DNA of 64,000 nt from Parahaliea aestuarii (GCF_008064635.1 NZ_VRYZ01000005.1:327755-391754), one strand, 5' to 3'. Shown: positions 54,683-63,859, counted from the stretch's first letter. Notes: generated by a model from the sequence alone, not told the origin. Made by a program: numbers and translations.

Positions 54683-57600
54683 ATGCTGCGCCGAATCGCT
54701 AAAGTCTTCGGGATAATACTGCTGTCAGTTGTGTTGCTGGCAGCGGTCGCAGTGGGCTGGTTCTACCACACACTCAACCAGGCGTTGGTACCGCCGGAAA
54801 ATCCGGCGGGTTTCCCCAGCATTGCCACCTACGCCCCGGATGAGGAAGCCGCCACACCTGACCTTGAGCAGAAGGCGCTGGTTGAGCCGGTCGACTGGCA
54901 GCAGCTGGCCTCGCCACCGGCTTCGGCCCGCCCCTGGACACGCTGGTGGTGGCCGGGCGGCGATGTACGCGCCGATGTAGCCACGGCGCAACTGGACAGC
55001 CTCTTCCAGGCGGGCTTTGGCGGCGTGGAAATCCAGCCCTTCATCAGCGGCATGATCAATGTCGCGGATAACGAAGCCCTGATGTCCCGCGTTTACAGTT
55101 TTGACTCGGCGGACTACTACACCACGCTCAATGCCACCGTTGAGCACGCCGCAGGCCTCGGAATGCAGGTGGATTTAACCCACTTCAGCGGTTGGCCGCC
55201 CGGGGGGCCGGAAGTTCTGCTGGAAGACAGCGTGACAACGCTGGTAACCGCGAGCGAACGGGTCGAGGGAGGCGGCGAAATTAGCCGGAAACTGCCACGC
55301 CCCGAACCCGGCCCCAGCGAACGGATATTCTCAGCCATAGAATTGGCCGGCGCGGACTTCATCAACTATCCCGCCGATCACGCCCGCCTGCTCAGTGTCA
55401 CCGCGGCCAGGGTTGAGGCAGGTGAACACGCCTGGAGTCCGTTCAATGTAAACGATACGGTGTTCATCGACGGCGAATCCCTGCAAGTACTAACCGACAA
55501 GGTGTCCATCGAAAAGGGATTGGACGCCACGCTGCGCTGGAACGCTCCCGAGGGTAGCTGGCAGATCATTGCCCACTACCTGATGCCCTCCGGCGAGGTA
55601 CCCATGGGCGCCGCCCAGAAGCCCCAGGGCTTTGTGGTGGATCACCTGCGTTCAGCCCAGGTGTTGGGACACTATGAATACGCCTACGGCGAACGCACGG
55701 GCTTGCCGGCGCAGTACGGCAAGGGCCTGCGGGGTTTCTTCAACGACAGCCTGGAGTTTCGCGTCACCCGCATGGCCGTGGAGGACATCCTGCCGGAGTT
55801 CCGGGCGCGCCGGGGCTATGACCTGGAGCCCTACCTGCCAGTGATTCATGTGGAAGGCTTCGACAATGTCTATTTCCGTGAGCTGCTTGGGGTTCACTCG
55901 GCACCGGAGTACGCGATATCGCCCCTCGATGAGCGCATTCGTATGGACTACCAGCAAACCCTGTCGGACCTGATTGTCGAGCGCTTTGTGGAGGGCTCGG
56001 CCGAGTGGGCGGCGCAGCGCGGGCTGGTGTCCCGTGGTCAGAGCTACGGCATGGACATCGACCTGCTGCGCGCCATGGGTGCCAATACCATTCCCGAGAC
56101 CGAGCAGTTGTGGGCCGGCGGTGCCAATGTGGGCCTCAAGTTTGCTTCATCCGCGGCCGCGCTGTACGGGCGCCCGCTGGTCAGCGCCGAGTCCTTCGTG
56201 TGGATCAATCGCGATTACCAGCCCACAGCGCGGCGTTTGAAGGCGGCGGCGGATAAATTGATGCTTGCCGGGATCAACCATATTATTTATCACGGTACGC
56301 CCTATCCCTGGCAGGGCAGCGGTAACGGCGAGTACGGGGAGGAGGGCTGGCAACCGTTTTCCGGCCCGGGCAATCCCGCGCACTTTTCCGGCCTGTATTC
56401 CGAGGCCAACACCTCGCTGTGGCCGGACCTGCCGGAGCTGAACCAGACCATCACCCGCAGCCAGCACCTGCTGCGCCAGGGTGCACCGGTACTGGATGTA
56501 CTGGTGTACTACCCTTTCCTTGGTTTCCACGGTCCCAATGCGGACCGCGAGGGCAAAGAAGTCCTGGTCAGCGGCAGCCTGCCGGACGCTGACCCCGCTT
56601 CCGTCATGCTCGAAGCACCCGAGCTCACCGCGGGCAAGGAGCAGCTCGGCAAGCTGATGACGGTGCCGCCGAAGCAGACCGATCACCGCGTTACCTGGAT
56701 GGAAGCCTTGCAGCCGACCCTGGATGAACTGGATCGGCGCGGCATTACCTGGGGCTGGGTGAACGACCACGCCCTGCAGAGCGGGCTGGTCGAGAACGGC
56801 GAACTAACCGCGTCCGGTGGTCGCTACGGTGCCATATTGCTGGCCGATGTGCCCTCGCTCCCGCTGCAAACAGTGGACGCACTGGCGCGTCAACAGGCGC
56901 AGGGCGTGCCGGTATATTTTGCTGGCCAGCTCCCCAGCCAGCAGCGCTCCTTCCTCAATGCCGAACGCGGTGACGCGGCGGTGGTGCAGGGCGTGGCAAA
57001 CCTGGTGCAAGGCCATTTCGAAACCGGTTCCGCTGCACTGTTGGAGGCGCTGGTACAGGCGTCGCCGGAGAGCGCCCGCTATGCCCGTCCATCCACCATT
57101 CACCGCCAGCGTCGGGTGCTGCAAGACGGTAGCGAAATTACCTTCTTTGCCAACCAGTCGGCATCGGGAGCGGATGTCGCTCTGCGCGATGTCGACGCGA
57201 ACGCCTGGTGGTTTGACCCCCGCACGGGTGCGACGTGGTCGGCCGCTATACAGGGCGACGAATTGCCTGTCGAGCTCGCAGCCTGGGAGTCGCGCTTCCT
57301 GATCAGCGGGGTTGAGATACCGGCATCGTCTGGCCCGCAGCCGCCAGTCACTTCGCTGGCGCGCCCCGCGCAGCATACGCATGCGCTGGACCAATGGTCC
57401 CTCGAACTGGGTGACTATCAGGCTGCGCCGGCGCCGCTACGGGACTGGCGGGAGATTGATGCCCAGCGTTATGCAGCCGGCCCCGGCATTTACCGGCATA
57501 CGCTTAACCTCGATCCGCTGAACGCCGGCAGCCGCTACGTGCTTGATCTGGGCCTGGTGCAGGGTTCCGCGACGGTGTCAGTGAATGGCCAGACCCTGGG

Positions 57601-57877
57601 GCAGGCCAGCGTACCGCCGAGCCGAGTAGACATCACCGATGCACTCCAACCGGGAGAAAATCACATCGAGGTGAGCTTGAGGCCCCCCCTGCGCAATTCC
57701 TTTGTCGGGCGCGGCCTGAGCGGCGATCCCCTGTACTCGCACATGCAGGGTTACCAGGACCAACTGGTGGCCGCCGGCCTCATCGGCCCGGTGGTCCTCA
57801 GCGAGTTTGCAGCCCCGGCGAACAGGGACAGCGACGCAGCTGTGCGATTTCATGAGGAACCAGTAGATGCCAGGTGA
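54683..57877 (+). CDS. Membrane-anchored GH106-type glycoside hydrolase (alpha-L-rhamnosidase-like)
   Basis: Probable periplasmic glycosidase. The 1064 aa start with one transmembrane helix (about 9-30) and no cleavage site, so the enzyme is likely tethered to the inner membrane. Then come the GH106-like core (RPWTRWWWPGGDVR, GFGGVEIQPFISGM, MQVDLTHFSGWPPGGPEVLL, YHGTPYPWQG) and a C-terminal beta-sandwich (YVLDLGLVQGSATVSVNGQTLG, LQPGENHIEVSLR). GH106 members known to me cleave rhamnose, but specificity here is untested. AAGGAGAG precedes the ATG. The 3' end overlaps the MaoC gene by 11 bases. Confidence 0.82.
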   Translation: MLRRIAKVFGIILLSVVLLAAVAVGWFYHTLNQALVPPENPAGFPSIATYAPDEEAATPDLEQKALVEPVDWQQLASPPASARPWTRWWWPGGDVRADVATAQLDSLFQAGFGGVEIQPFISGMINVADNEALMSRVYSFDSADYYTTLNATVEHAAGLGMQVDLTHFSGWPPGGPEVLLEDSVTTLVTASERVEGGGEISRKLPRPEPGPSERIFSAIELAGADFINYPADHARLLSVTAARVEAGEHAWSPFNVNDTVFIDGESLQVLTDKVSIEKGLDATLRWNAPEGSWQIIAHYLMPSGEVPMGAAQKPQGFVVDHLRSAQVLGHYEYAYGERTGLPAQYGKGLRGFFNDSLEFRVTRMAVEDILPEFRARRGYDLEPYLPVIHVEGFDNVYFRELLGVHSAPEYAISPLDERIRMDYQQTLSDLIVERFVEGSAEWAAQRGLVSRGQSYGMDIDLLRAMGANTIPETEQLWAGGANVGLKFASSAAALYGRPLVSAESFVWINRDYQPTARRLKAAADKLMLAGINHIIYHGTPYPWQGSGNGEYGEEGWQPFSGPGNPAHFSGLYSEANTSLWPDLPELNQTITRSQHLLRQGAPVLDVLVYYPFLGFHGPNADREGKEVLVSGSLPDADPASVMLEAPELTAGKEQLGKLMTVPPKQTDHRVTWMEALQPTLDELDRRGITWGWVNDHALQSGLVENGELTASGGRYGAILLADVPSLPLQTVDALARQQAQGVPVYFAGQLPSQQRSFLNAERGDAAVVQGVANLVQGHFETGSAALLEALVQASPESARYARPSTIHRQRRVLQDGSEITFFANQSASGADVALRDVDANAWWFDPRTGATWSAAIQGDELPVELAAWESRFLISGVEIPASSGPQPPVTSLARPAQHTHALDQWSLELGDYQAAPAPLRDWREIDAQRYAAGPGIYRHTLNLDPLNAGSRYVLDLGLVQGSATVSVNGQTLGQASVPPSRVDITDALQPGENHIEVSLRPPLRNSFVGRGLSGDPLYSHMQGYQDQLVAAGLIGPVVLSEFAAPANRDSDAAVRFHEEPVDAR

Positions 57878-58316
57878 TGATATCTACCAGCAACTGCGCG
57901 GCTACTATCTGGATGAAATTGCGCCGGGTATGACAGCCGGATATGACAAACGAATCGAAGACGCCGATGTCCAGGCCTTCGCCGGGCTGTCCGGCGATGT
58001 GAACCCCCTGCACCTGAATCCGGCGTTCGCCCGCGCAACCCGTTTCGGCAGGCCGGTGGTTCACGGCATGGTCACTACCAGCCTGTGGTCGACCATCGTC
58101 GGCACCCGGCTACCTGGGCCGGGCTGCGCCTATATGTCGCAGGAACTGAAGTTCCTGAAACCGGTGTTTGTGGGCGACACAGTTGTGGCATCGATGACCG
58201 TGACCGAGCTGGAAACCGAGCGGCAGATTGTTCATATGGAAGCCCTGGCGCACGTGGGTGAAACCCTTGTCGCCTGCGGTCATGCCCGGGTCTGGGTGCC
58301 GGTTCGCGGCGCCTGA
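57867..58316 (+). CDS. MaoC-like hydratase
   Basis: Hot-dog-fold enoyl-CoA hydratase. The 149 aa contain the catalytic loop SGDVNPLHLNPAFARATRFGRPVVHGM, shown here in pieces: Asp and His in DVNPLHLN and the FGRPVVHGM tail. ATG 57867 falls inside the end of the glycosidase gene, so translation is probably coupled. A single-domain MaoC of this size normally works as a dimer on (R)-hydroxyacyl-CoA. Confidence 0.92.
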   Translation: MPGDDIYQQLRGYYLDEIAPGMTAGYDKRIEDADVQAFAGLSGDVNPLHLNPAFARATRFGRPVVHGMVTTSLWSTIVGTRLPGPGCAYMSQELKFLKPVFVGDTVVASMTVTELETERQIVHMEALAHVGETLVACGHARVWVPVRGA

Positions 58317-58389
58317 CCTCCGCGCCGCGCGGGCCGTTTCGCCATCACACTTTCATACCCGGGTTCATTTCCGCTTCAGGTTTGCTCAA

Positions 58390-58395
58390 TATACT
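58390..58395 (+). promoter_or_regulatory. -10 box of the DUF1592 operon
   Basis: TATACT matches the consensus at five of six positions and overlaps operator-like site F by three bases. I could not identify a convincing -35 box. Confidence 0.4.
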
Positions 58396-58406
58396 TATAG
58401 ATAAGT
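58393..58406. promoter_or_regulatory. Operator-like site F (perfect palindrome)
   Basis: ACTTAT-AG-ATAAGT is a perfect 6-2-6 inverted repeat overlapping the -10 box and expected start of the DUF1592 operon, 24 bases before its ATG. It defines the consensus used for sites A-E. Confidence 0.7.
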
Positions 58407-58429
58407 AATAACAAAGGGGTGGCGCCGCA

Positions 58430-60046
58430 ATGCCAGTGCTTCACAGAGTCAAACGATCGCTGATACTGCTGGGGGTCTGCTTGCCACTGTCGCAGACAGC
58501 GCTGTCCAGTGTCGAGGCCTCAGCTGACAACCAGCGTGTGGTGGGTATGAAGCGCCTCACCGAATCCCAGTACCGCAACAGTGTCGCCGATATTTTTGGC
58601 CACTCCATCGAGCTGTATGGTCGCTTTGAGCCGGACTATCGGCAGGCGCGGCTACTTGCCGTGGGCAGCGCGGTCACCAGCGTGTCGCCCTCGGGGTATG
58701 AACAGTACGACATCATGGCCCGGGGCATTGCGAAACAGGTAGTGGCGGAGGAGGGGCGTGAGCAGTTCCTGTCCTGTGATCCACTGGCGGATGCCTGTAT
58801 CGACGAAGTCATACAGCACTACGGCAGCCAGCTGTTCCGCCGTCCATTGAGCCGGGCGGAGCAGGATCAGCGTGTCGCGGTGGCGGAAGAGGTCATGGCC
58901 AAAGGCGGTGACCACTACCAGGCGCTGGAGTATGCCCTGGCCAGCTTGCTGGTCTCGCCGGAGTTCCTGTTTCGTGTTGAGCGTGTCGAGCCCGTCCCCG
59001 AGCACCCGGATGAAGCCCGTCTTACGGCCTGGTCACGGGCCTCGCGGCTGAGTTACTTCCTGTGGAATAGCACGCCGGATGCCGAATTGCTTGCTGCGGC
59101 GGAGCGGGGTGATCTCTACACGAGGCAGGGGCTTGAGGCACAGGTACACCGCCTGCTGGAGTCACCTCGTCTGGAACCCGGCATGCGCGCCTTCTTCGCC
59201 GATATGCTGCGCTTCGATACCTTCGATGAACTGTCCAAGGATGCCGCGTTGTATCCGGTCTTCACTGCAGAGGTCGCAGAGGCCATGCAGGAACAGACCC
59301 TCCTGACCATGAACGAACACTTGCTGCAGGAGAACGCCAGTTACCGCGAGTTGTTTACGCGTCGCGCCATGCCCATGAATCGCGCCCTCGGCATGGTCTA
59401 TGCCGTGCCGGTGCAAAGCTCGGACGACTGGGAGCCCTATGAGTTTGCGGAGGAGGGCAACAGGGCCGGCCTGCTCAGCCAGGCGAGCCTGCTGTCGCTG
59501 CGCGCCCACGCCGGCAGCAGTTCCCCGACACTGCGCGGCCTGTACCTGCGCGAAACCTTCCTCTGCCAGACCATTCCGCCGCCTCCGGCGGATGTTGATT
59601 TCACCCTGGACGAAGCCTTTGCCAAGTTGCCTACGGCAAGGGAGCGGCTGCTGCGCCACCGCAAGGAGAGCACCTGTGCGGCCTGCCACCACCTGATGGA
59701 TCCGATTGGCCTGACCCTGGAGCAGTTTGATGGGGTGGGCATGTTTCGCACGCGTGAGAATGGTGCGCTTATCGATACCCGCGGGGAGCTGGACGGGCGC
59801 CAGCTCGGGGATGCCAAAGCGCTGGGGCAGGCCCTGAGCGAACACGACGGTGTACCCGCCTGCCTGGTGGATACCTTGCTCCGCTACGCCCTGAGCGCGC
59901 CCGACCTGCGTCATCAGCGCCGTGCGCTCGACAGCCTGCAGCAGGCATTTTCCGATTCCGGTTACCGCTTCCGCGACCTGCTGTGGCAGATCGCCACCAG
60001 CGAGACCTTCTACGCAGTACCCGAAAGCCAGGGAGCGTCATCATGA
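58430..60046 (+). CDS. DUF1592/DUF1588/DUF1585-type exported protein with CxxCH motif
   Basis: Exported protein of unknown function. The 538 aa carry a signal peptide (about residues 8-26), RLTESQYRNSVADIFG (DUF1587/1592-like start), RLSYFLWNSTPDAELLAAA, a DUF1588 segment containing CAACHHLMDPIGLTLEQFD with a c-type-heme motif (C416, C419, H420), and a C-terminal DUF1585 block (LVDTLLRYALSAPD, LLWQIATSETF). Compared with planctomycete relatives it lacks an N-terminal cytochrome c domain. The last 4 bases overlap the DUF1552 gene. A periplasmic redox role is inferred from the heme motif. Confidence 0.85.
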   Translation: MPVLHRVKRSLILLGVCLPLSQTALSSVEASADNQRVVGMKRLTESQYRNSVADIFGHSIELYGRFEPDYRQARLLAVGSAVTSVSPSGYEQYDIMARGIAKQVVAEEGREQFLSCDPLADACIDEVIQHYGSQLFRRPLSRAEQDQRVAVAEEVMAKGGDHYQALEYALASLLVSPEFLFRVERVEPVPEHPDEARLTAWSRASRLSYFLWNSTPDAELLAAAERGDLYTRQGLEAQVHRLLESPRLEPGMRAFFADMLRFDTFDELSKDAALYPVFTAEVAEAMQEQTLLTMNEHLLQENASYRELFTRRAMPMNRALGMVYAVPVQSSDDWEPYEFAEEGNRAGLLSQASLLSLRAHAGSSSPTLRGLYLRETFLCQTIPPPPADVDFTLDEAFAKLPTARERLLRHRKESTCAACHHLMDPIGLTLEQFDGVGMFRTRENGALIDTRGELDGRQLGDAKALGQALSEHDGVPACLVDTLLRYALSAPDLRHQRRALDSLQQAFSDSGYRFRDLLWQIATSETFYAVPESQGASS

Positions 60047-61383
60047 AAGTGAAAGGTTTGACCCGGCGCACTCTGCTGCGCGGTGTGCTGCAGGGCTCCG
60101 CGATTTCCGTGGGCCTGCCGATACTGGATGTTTTTCTCAATGGCAACGGTACCGCGCTGGCCTCCGGTGCGCCGCTGCCCCTGCGCTTTGGCACCTGGTT
60201 CTGGGGCTGCGGCATGACCCCGGAGCGGTGGAATCCCCAGGCCGAGGGCGCCAAATGGGCGCTCACGCCGGAACTGGCGGCCCTTGAACGCCACCGCCGG
60301 GAGCTGAGCATCCTCAGCGGCTTCAACGTCCATCTCGACGGGCGCCCCAACCAGGTTCACAGCAGCGGGGTGGTGGGCACCCTGACCGGCAACGCCCCGA
60401 TGGTGCCGGATGAGTATGTAACCCCGACGCTTGATGTGTTGATCGCCGATGCCATCGGCACCGGCACGCGCTTTCGATCACTGGAAATTGCCGCCAGTGG
60501 CGACCCCCGCCACAGTTACAGCCGGCGCAGCAGCAGTGTGGTCAACGCCGCGGAGGTTTCGCCGCTGGCGCTGTACCAGCGGGTGTTCGGTGAGGGTTTC
60601 CAGGACCCCAATGCCGGCGAGTTCCGGCCCGACCCGGCGCTGATGATGCGCCAGAGTGTGCTGTCGGCGGTAAAAGAAGACCGCCAGCGTCTGATGCAAC
60701 AACTCGGCAGCGGGGATCGCGCGCGGCTGGATCAGTATTTCACAGCAGTGCGGCAGGCCGAGCAGCAGTTGGATATCATGCTGCAGGAGCCGGAGCCGCT
60801 GGCGGCCTGTGTACTGCCCGATCAACCGCAGGAAGTTGCCACCGGCACGGAAATCGACCAGGTGGCACGCAATCACACCCTGCTGGCCCAGCTGATGGCG
60901 CTGGCGGTGGCCTGCGACCAAACCCGGGTGTTCAATGTGGTGTTCTCCCCCGGCGCGTCCAACCTGCGTCGCGCCGGCAGCAGCGCCAATCACCATCAGC
61001 TCACCCACGAAGAGTCTGTTGACCCTGCACTCGGTTACCAGCCGGAGGCGACCTACTTTGTCGAGCGCAGCATGCTCGCCTTCGGCGAGTTTCTCGACAT
61101 TCTCAAATCAGTGCCGGAAGGCGACGGTACCCTGCTGGACAACTGCGCGGTGCTGGCTCACTCGGAAACCTCTCTGGCCAAAACCCATGATGTGTCGGGT
61201 CTGCCCCTGATGCTGGCCGGCCGTGCTGGCGGTCGCCTGCGCAGCGGCCAGCACATCAAGGGCCGGGGCGATCCGGTCAGCCGGGTTGGCCTGACCCTGC
61301 AGCAGCTGATGGGCGTGCCGGTGAGCCGCTGGGGAACCCGCTCCATGGAAACCGATCGCGCGCTTACGGAGGTGCTGGTATGA
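60043..61383 (+). CDS. DUF1552 protein with twin-arginine signal
   Basis: Exported protein almost always found beside DUF1592 genes. The 446 aa begin at ATG 60043 (overlapping the upstream stop) with a Tat-like signal TRRTLLRGVLQGSAIS (Arg8, Arg9), implying folded export, possibly with a cofactor. The body shows FGTWFWGCGMTPERWNP, SGFNVHLDGRPNQVHSSG, and HQLTHEE. This resembles the sulfatase/phosphatase-like DUF1501/DUF1552 group, but no enzyme activity is established. It overlaps the next gene by 4 bases. Confidence 0.85.
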   Translation: MKVKGLTRRTLLRGVLQGSAISVGLPILDVFLNGNGTALASGAPLPLRFGTWFWGCGMTPERWNPQAEGAKWALTPELAALERHRRELSILSGFNVHLDGRPNQVHSSGVVGTLTGNAPMVPDEYVTPTLDVLIADAIGTGTRFRSLEIAASGDPRHSYSRRSSSVVNAAEVSPLALYQRVFGEGFQDPNAGEFRPDPALMMRQSVLSAVKEDRQRLMQQLGSGDRARLDQYFTAVRQAEQQLDIMLQEPEPLAACVLPDQPQEVATGTEIDQVARNHTLLAQLMALAVACDQTRVFNVVFSPGASNLRRAGSSANHHQLTHEESVDPALGYQPEATYFVERSMLAFGEFLDILKSVPEGDGTLLDNCAVLAHSETSLAKTHDVSGLPLMLAGRAGGRLRSGQHIKGRGDPVSRVGLTLQQLMGVPVSRWGTRSMETDRALTEVLV

Positions 61384-62513
61384 GAACAGGTATCGCACTT
61401 CGGCTACTGCGTGCCGGCGCGATGCTGGCGGGTCTTGCCGCGGGCGCCGTGCAGGCAGAAACACTGGGTTTTGTCCTGTCTTCGTTCACCATGGTCACCC
61501 CGGGGGCCGGGCCTGAAGACTGCCCCGAGGGCTTCAATAAAGGCTATTCAGAGCGCTTTCTCGACAGCCTGCCGGCCAGCGAACGGCAGCGTTATGCAGA
61601 AAATCAGGGGCTGCTGTACCAGGCCCAGGCACCCTGGTACTACGAAAACCCGGAGGAAGACCCCTGCGCCAACCCGGGGGCTTTTCCCGATCCGGGCATG
61701 TACACCATCGATGGCCCGCTCAGCCTGCAGCGCATGGAACCGGACGGCAGCCTGTCGCAGCGCAGTGCGCCGCCGGCCCAGTGTCCGGCCACCGATGATT
61801 TCACTGCGCTCGCTGAGGGTCGCGCCATCGATAACCAGTACTGGCGCGTGATGGGCTGTGTGCGCGGCTATCAACCCACCGGGCAGGCGGCGGCCTTTGC
61901 CAACTCCTTCATCTTCGACGGCAGCACCACCATGCTGCTGGAAGTGGATATGCCCGAGAACGGGGCGGACGGCCCGGTGGCCCTGCGCATCGCTTCCAGC
62001 GATCAGCCGGTATCCCTTGGCACCGATGGCCAGCCGCTGCCCTGGAGAAGTTTTAACACAGTGGCGCAAGAGCGATTTCACAATAGTGCTACGGGTGTAC
62101 GTGAAGGCAAGGTGATCGCCACCGGACCTTTCGACCTGCGCCTGATCCGCGCGGCCCAGCGTCTGGATAGCGAACTCTACCTGCGGGACGCGCGCCTGCG
62201 ATTAGAGATAGACCCGGACAGCGGCGAGGCCAGCGGCTATCTGGCGGGCTACTGGGACCTCGAATGGCTGGCCCACGCCTCCATTCGCATCCAGGACCGA
62301 ACCGGACGCTCCTCCGGCAAGCCGGCGGCAGACACCCACGGCTATACCTGCCCGGGGAAATACTACGCCCTGCAGCGCCTTGCCGATGGGCACCCCGATC
62401 CCGCCAGCGGGAACTGCACTTCTATCTCGGTGTTGCACAGCCTGAGGGCGGTGCCGGCCTTCGTGCTGGACCGGAAATCCACAAAGCCGGAGCAAGCGGA
62501 CCCGGCCCAATAA
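61380..62513 (+). CDS. Exported protein of unknown family, third gene of the DUF1592 operon
   Basis: 377-aa protein with a signal peptide (AMLAGLAAGAVQAE) and start overlapping the DUF1552 stop. Cysteines occur in EDCPEG, DPCANPG, AQCPATD, MGCVRGY, YTCPGKYY and GNCTS; the count is even-numbered in spacing and suits disulphides in the periplasm. The middle (about 180-300) is strand-rich with FDLRLIRAAQR and YLAGYWDLEWL. I recognise no family. Tight coupling suggests that it works with the two proteins upstream. Confidence 0.8.
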   Translation: MRTGIALRLLRAGAMLAGLAAGAVQAETLGFVLSSFTMVTPGAGPEDCPEGFNKGYSERFLDSLPASERQRYAENQGLLYQAQAPWYYENPEEDPCANPGAFPDPGMYTIDGPLSLQRMEPDGSLSQRSAPPAQCPATDDFTALAEGRAIDNQYWRVMGCVRGYQPTGQAAAFANSFIFDGSTTMLLEVDMPENGADGPVALRIASSDQPVSLGTDGQPLPWRSFNTVAQERFHNSATGVREGKVIATGPFDLRLIRAAQRLDSELYLRDARLRLEIDPDSGEASGYLAGYWDLEWLAHASIRIQDRTGRSSGKPAADTHGYTCPGKYYALQRLADGHPDPASGNCTSISVLHSLRAVPAFVLDRKSTKPEQADPAQ

Positions 62514-62514
62514 C

Positions 62515-62532
62515 GGGGCACTTGTGTGCCCC
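62515..62532. terminator. Hairpin in convergent gap
   Basis: GGGGCAC-TTGT-GTGCCCC is a perfect 7-bp stem that fills the 19-base gap between the stops of the convergent genes. Lacks a T run; possibly a bidirectional terminator. Confidence 0.55.
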
Positions 62533-63768
62533 TCAGGGTTTACCGTCTGCAGAGATAAAGGCTTCCAGCACCTGCTCCACATAGCGCTGGTCTTCCTCCG
62601 TCATGGTCGGATGGCAGGGCAGCATCACGCCAAACTCCATTATCTGGTCACAGTTGCCGAGGCCTGCCGGGTGAACCCGGTAGTCGCGGCCTTTCAGCAT
62701 CGGGTGGCGGGTGATGTTGCCCGAGAAAATGACGCGGGAGAATACACCGCTGTCCTCCAGGTGTATTTGCAGGGCTTTACGGCTCCAGCCTGTTTCCGGG
62801 CGAATCTGTAGCGGAAAGCAGATCCAGGTGGTTTCGGTTTCCGGCAGTGTGGTGGGTACGATGAACTTATCGGCGTATTGTTCAAAGAACTCGTAATAGC
62901 CCTGGAAGCGCTCATTGCGCAGTTTCCACAGCTCGTGGATGCGGTTCATCTGGCCGAGGCCGAAGGCCGCACCGGCCTCGTTAGGGATAAAGCCGTAGGC
63001 CAGATCCTCGAACAGGAACAGCGAGTCGTAATCCAGGCCATCCAGCTTCTCAAGGAAGCGACCATCGCTCTCGGCCACCTTGGTGCCGAACATGTACTTC
63101 TCCGACGAGCGCCCCCAGGCGCGCAGCATCAGTGCGGTGTCCAACAGTTCGTCATCATCAAAGAACACCATACCGCCGTTACCCAGGGCGGTGATGATGT
63201 GGAAGATGGAGAAACTGGTCACGGAAATGTCGGCGCGGGTGGCGGTCTTCTTTCCTCGCAGACTGCCGCCGAGGGTGTCGCAGGAGTCGTGCACCAGCTT
63301 CAGGTCGTGCTTGTCGGCCAGTGCCCGCAGCTTGTCCCAGTCGCCAATGCCGCCGACAAGATCCGGCACCAGCATGGCTTTGGTGCTGTCGGTAATCACG
63401 TCTGCAACGCGATCCGCCATCATCTGGTAGTCATCCAGCCCCACGTCGATGAACACCGGCCGGTAGCCCGCCTGGTAGATGGTGGCGACATCGGTGGAGA
63501 AGGTCAGGGCGGGGGTAATGACTTCCGAGCCAGGCGGCAGGTTCAACAGGCGCATGGCGATCATCAGTGCGGATGAGCCAGAGTTCACCATAACGCCGTG
63601 CTTCTTGCCCATGAACTCGGCGACACGGGCCTCGAATTCTCCGACGCGGGCGCCGGGGATCATGCCGTTGGGGTCGGCCAGAACTGCATTGACCTGGCTG
63701 ATCTCGTCTTCACCGTACATGGCGCCGCCGTAGCGCACCACTCGGGGTGCAAGTTTTTGAGTGGTCAC
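62533..63768 (-). CDS. DegT/DnrJ/EryC1 family protein with His replacing the PLP lysine (dehydratase-like)
   Basis: Sugar-modifying PLP-fold enzyme. The 411 aa follow the family plan (VNSGSSALMIAMRLLNLPPGSEVITPALTF in parts, VPDLVGGIGDWDKL, HDSCDTLGG). At the Schiff-base position the sequence reads SFSIFHIITALGNGG, with His where aminotransferases have Lys. That exchange is known from the E1/RfbH and ColD deoxysugar dehydratases, so a dehydratase rather than a transaminase is likely. No other sugar-nucleotide genes are adjacent. The gene is convergent with the DUF1592 operon and next to a possible insertion-sequence end. Confidence 0.85.
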   Translation of the reverse strand: MTTQKLAPRVVRYGGAMYGEDEISQVNAVLADPNGMIPGARVGEFEARVAEFMGKKHGVMVNSGSSALMIAMRLLNLPPGSEVITPALTFSTDVATIYQAGYRPVFIDVGLDDYQMMADRVADVITDSTKAMLVPDLVGGIGDWDKLRALADKHDLKLVHDSCDTLGGSLRGKKTATRADISVTSFSIFHIITALGNGGMVFFDDDELLDTALMLRAWGRSSEKYMFGTKVAESDGRFLEKLDGLDYDSLFLFEDLAYGFIPNEAGAAFGLGQMNRIHELWKLRNERFQGYYEFFEQYADKFIVPTTLPETETTWICFPLQIRPETGWSRKALQIHLEDSGVFSRVIFSGNITRHPMLKGRDYRVHPAGLGNCDQIMEFGVMLPCHPTMTEEDQRYVEQVLEAFISADGKP

Positions 63769-63859
63769 AAAGATCTCCTTCTATGGAATCGTTGGCTGCG
63801 AATGACAGTGACAGCTTAGGGCCTTTAAGCTTAATATCAATTCAGTAAAAATAGAGCGG

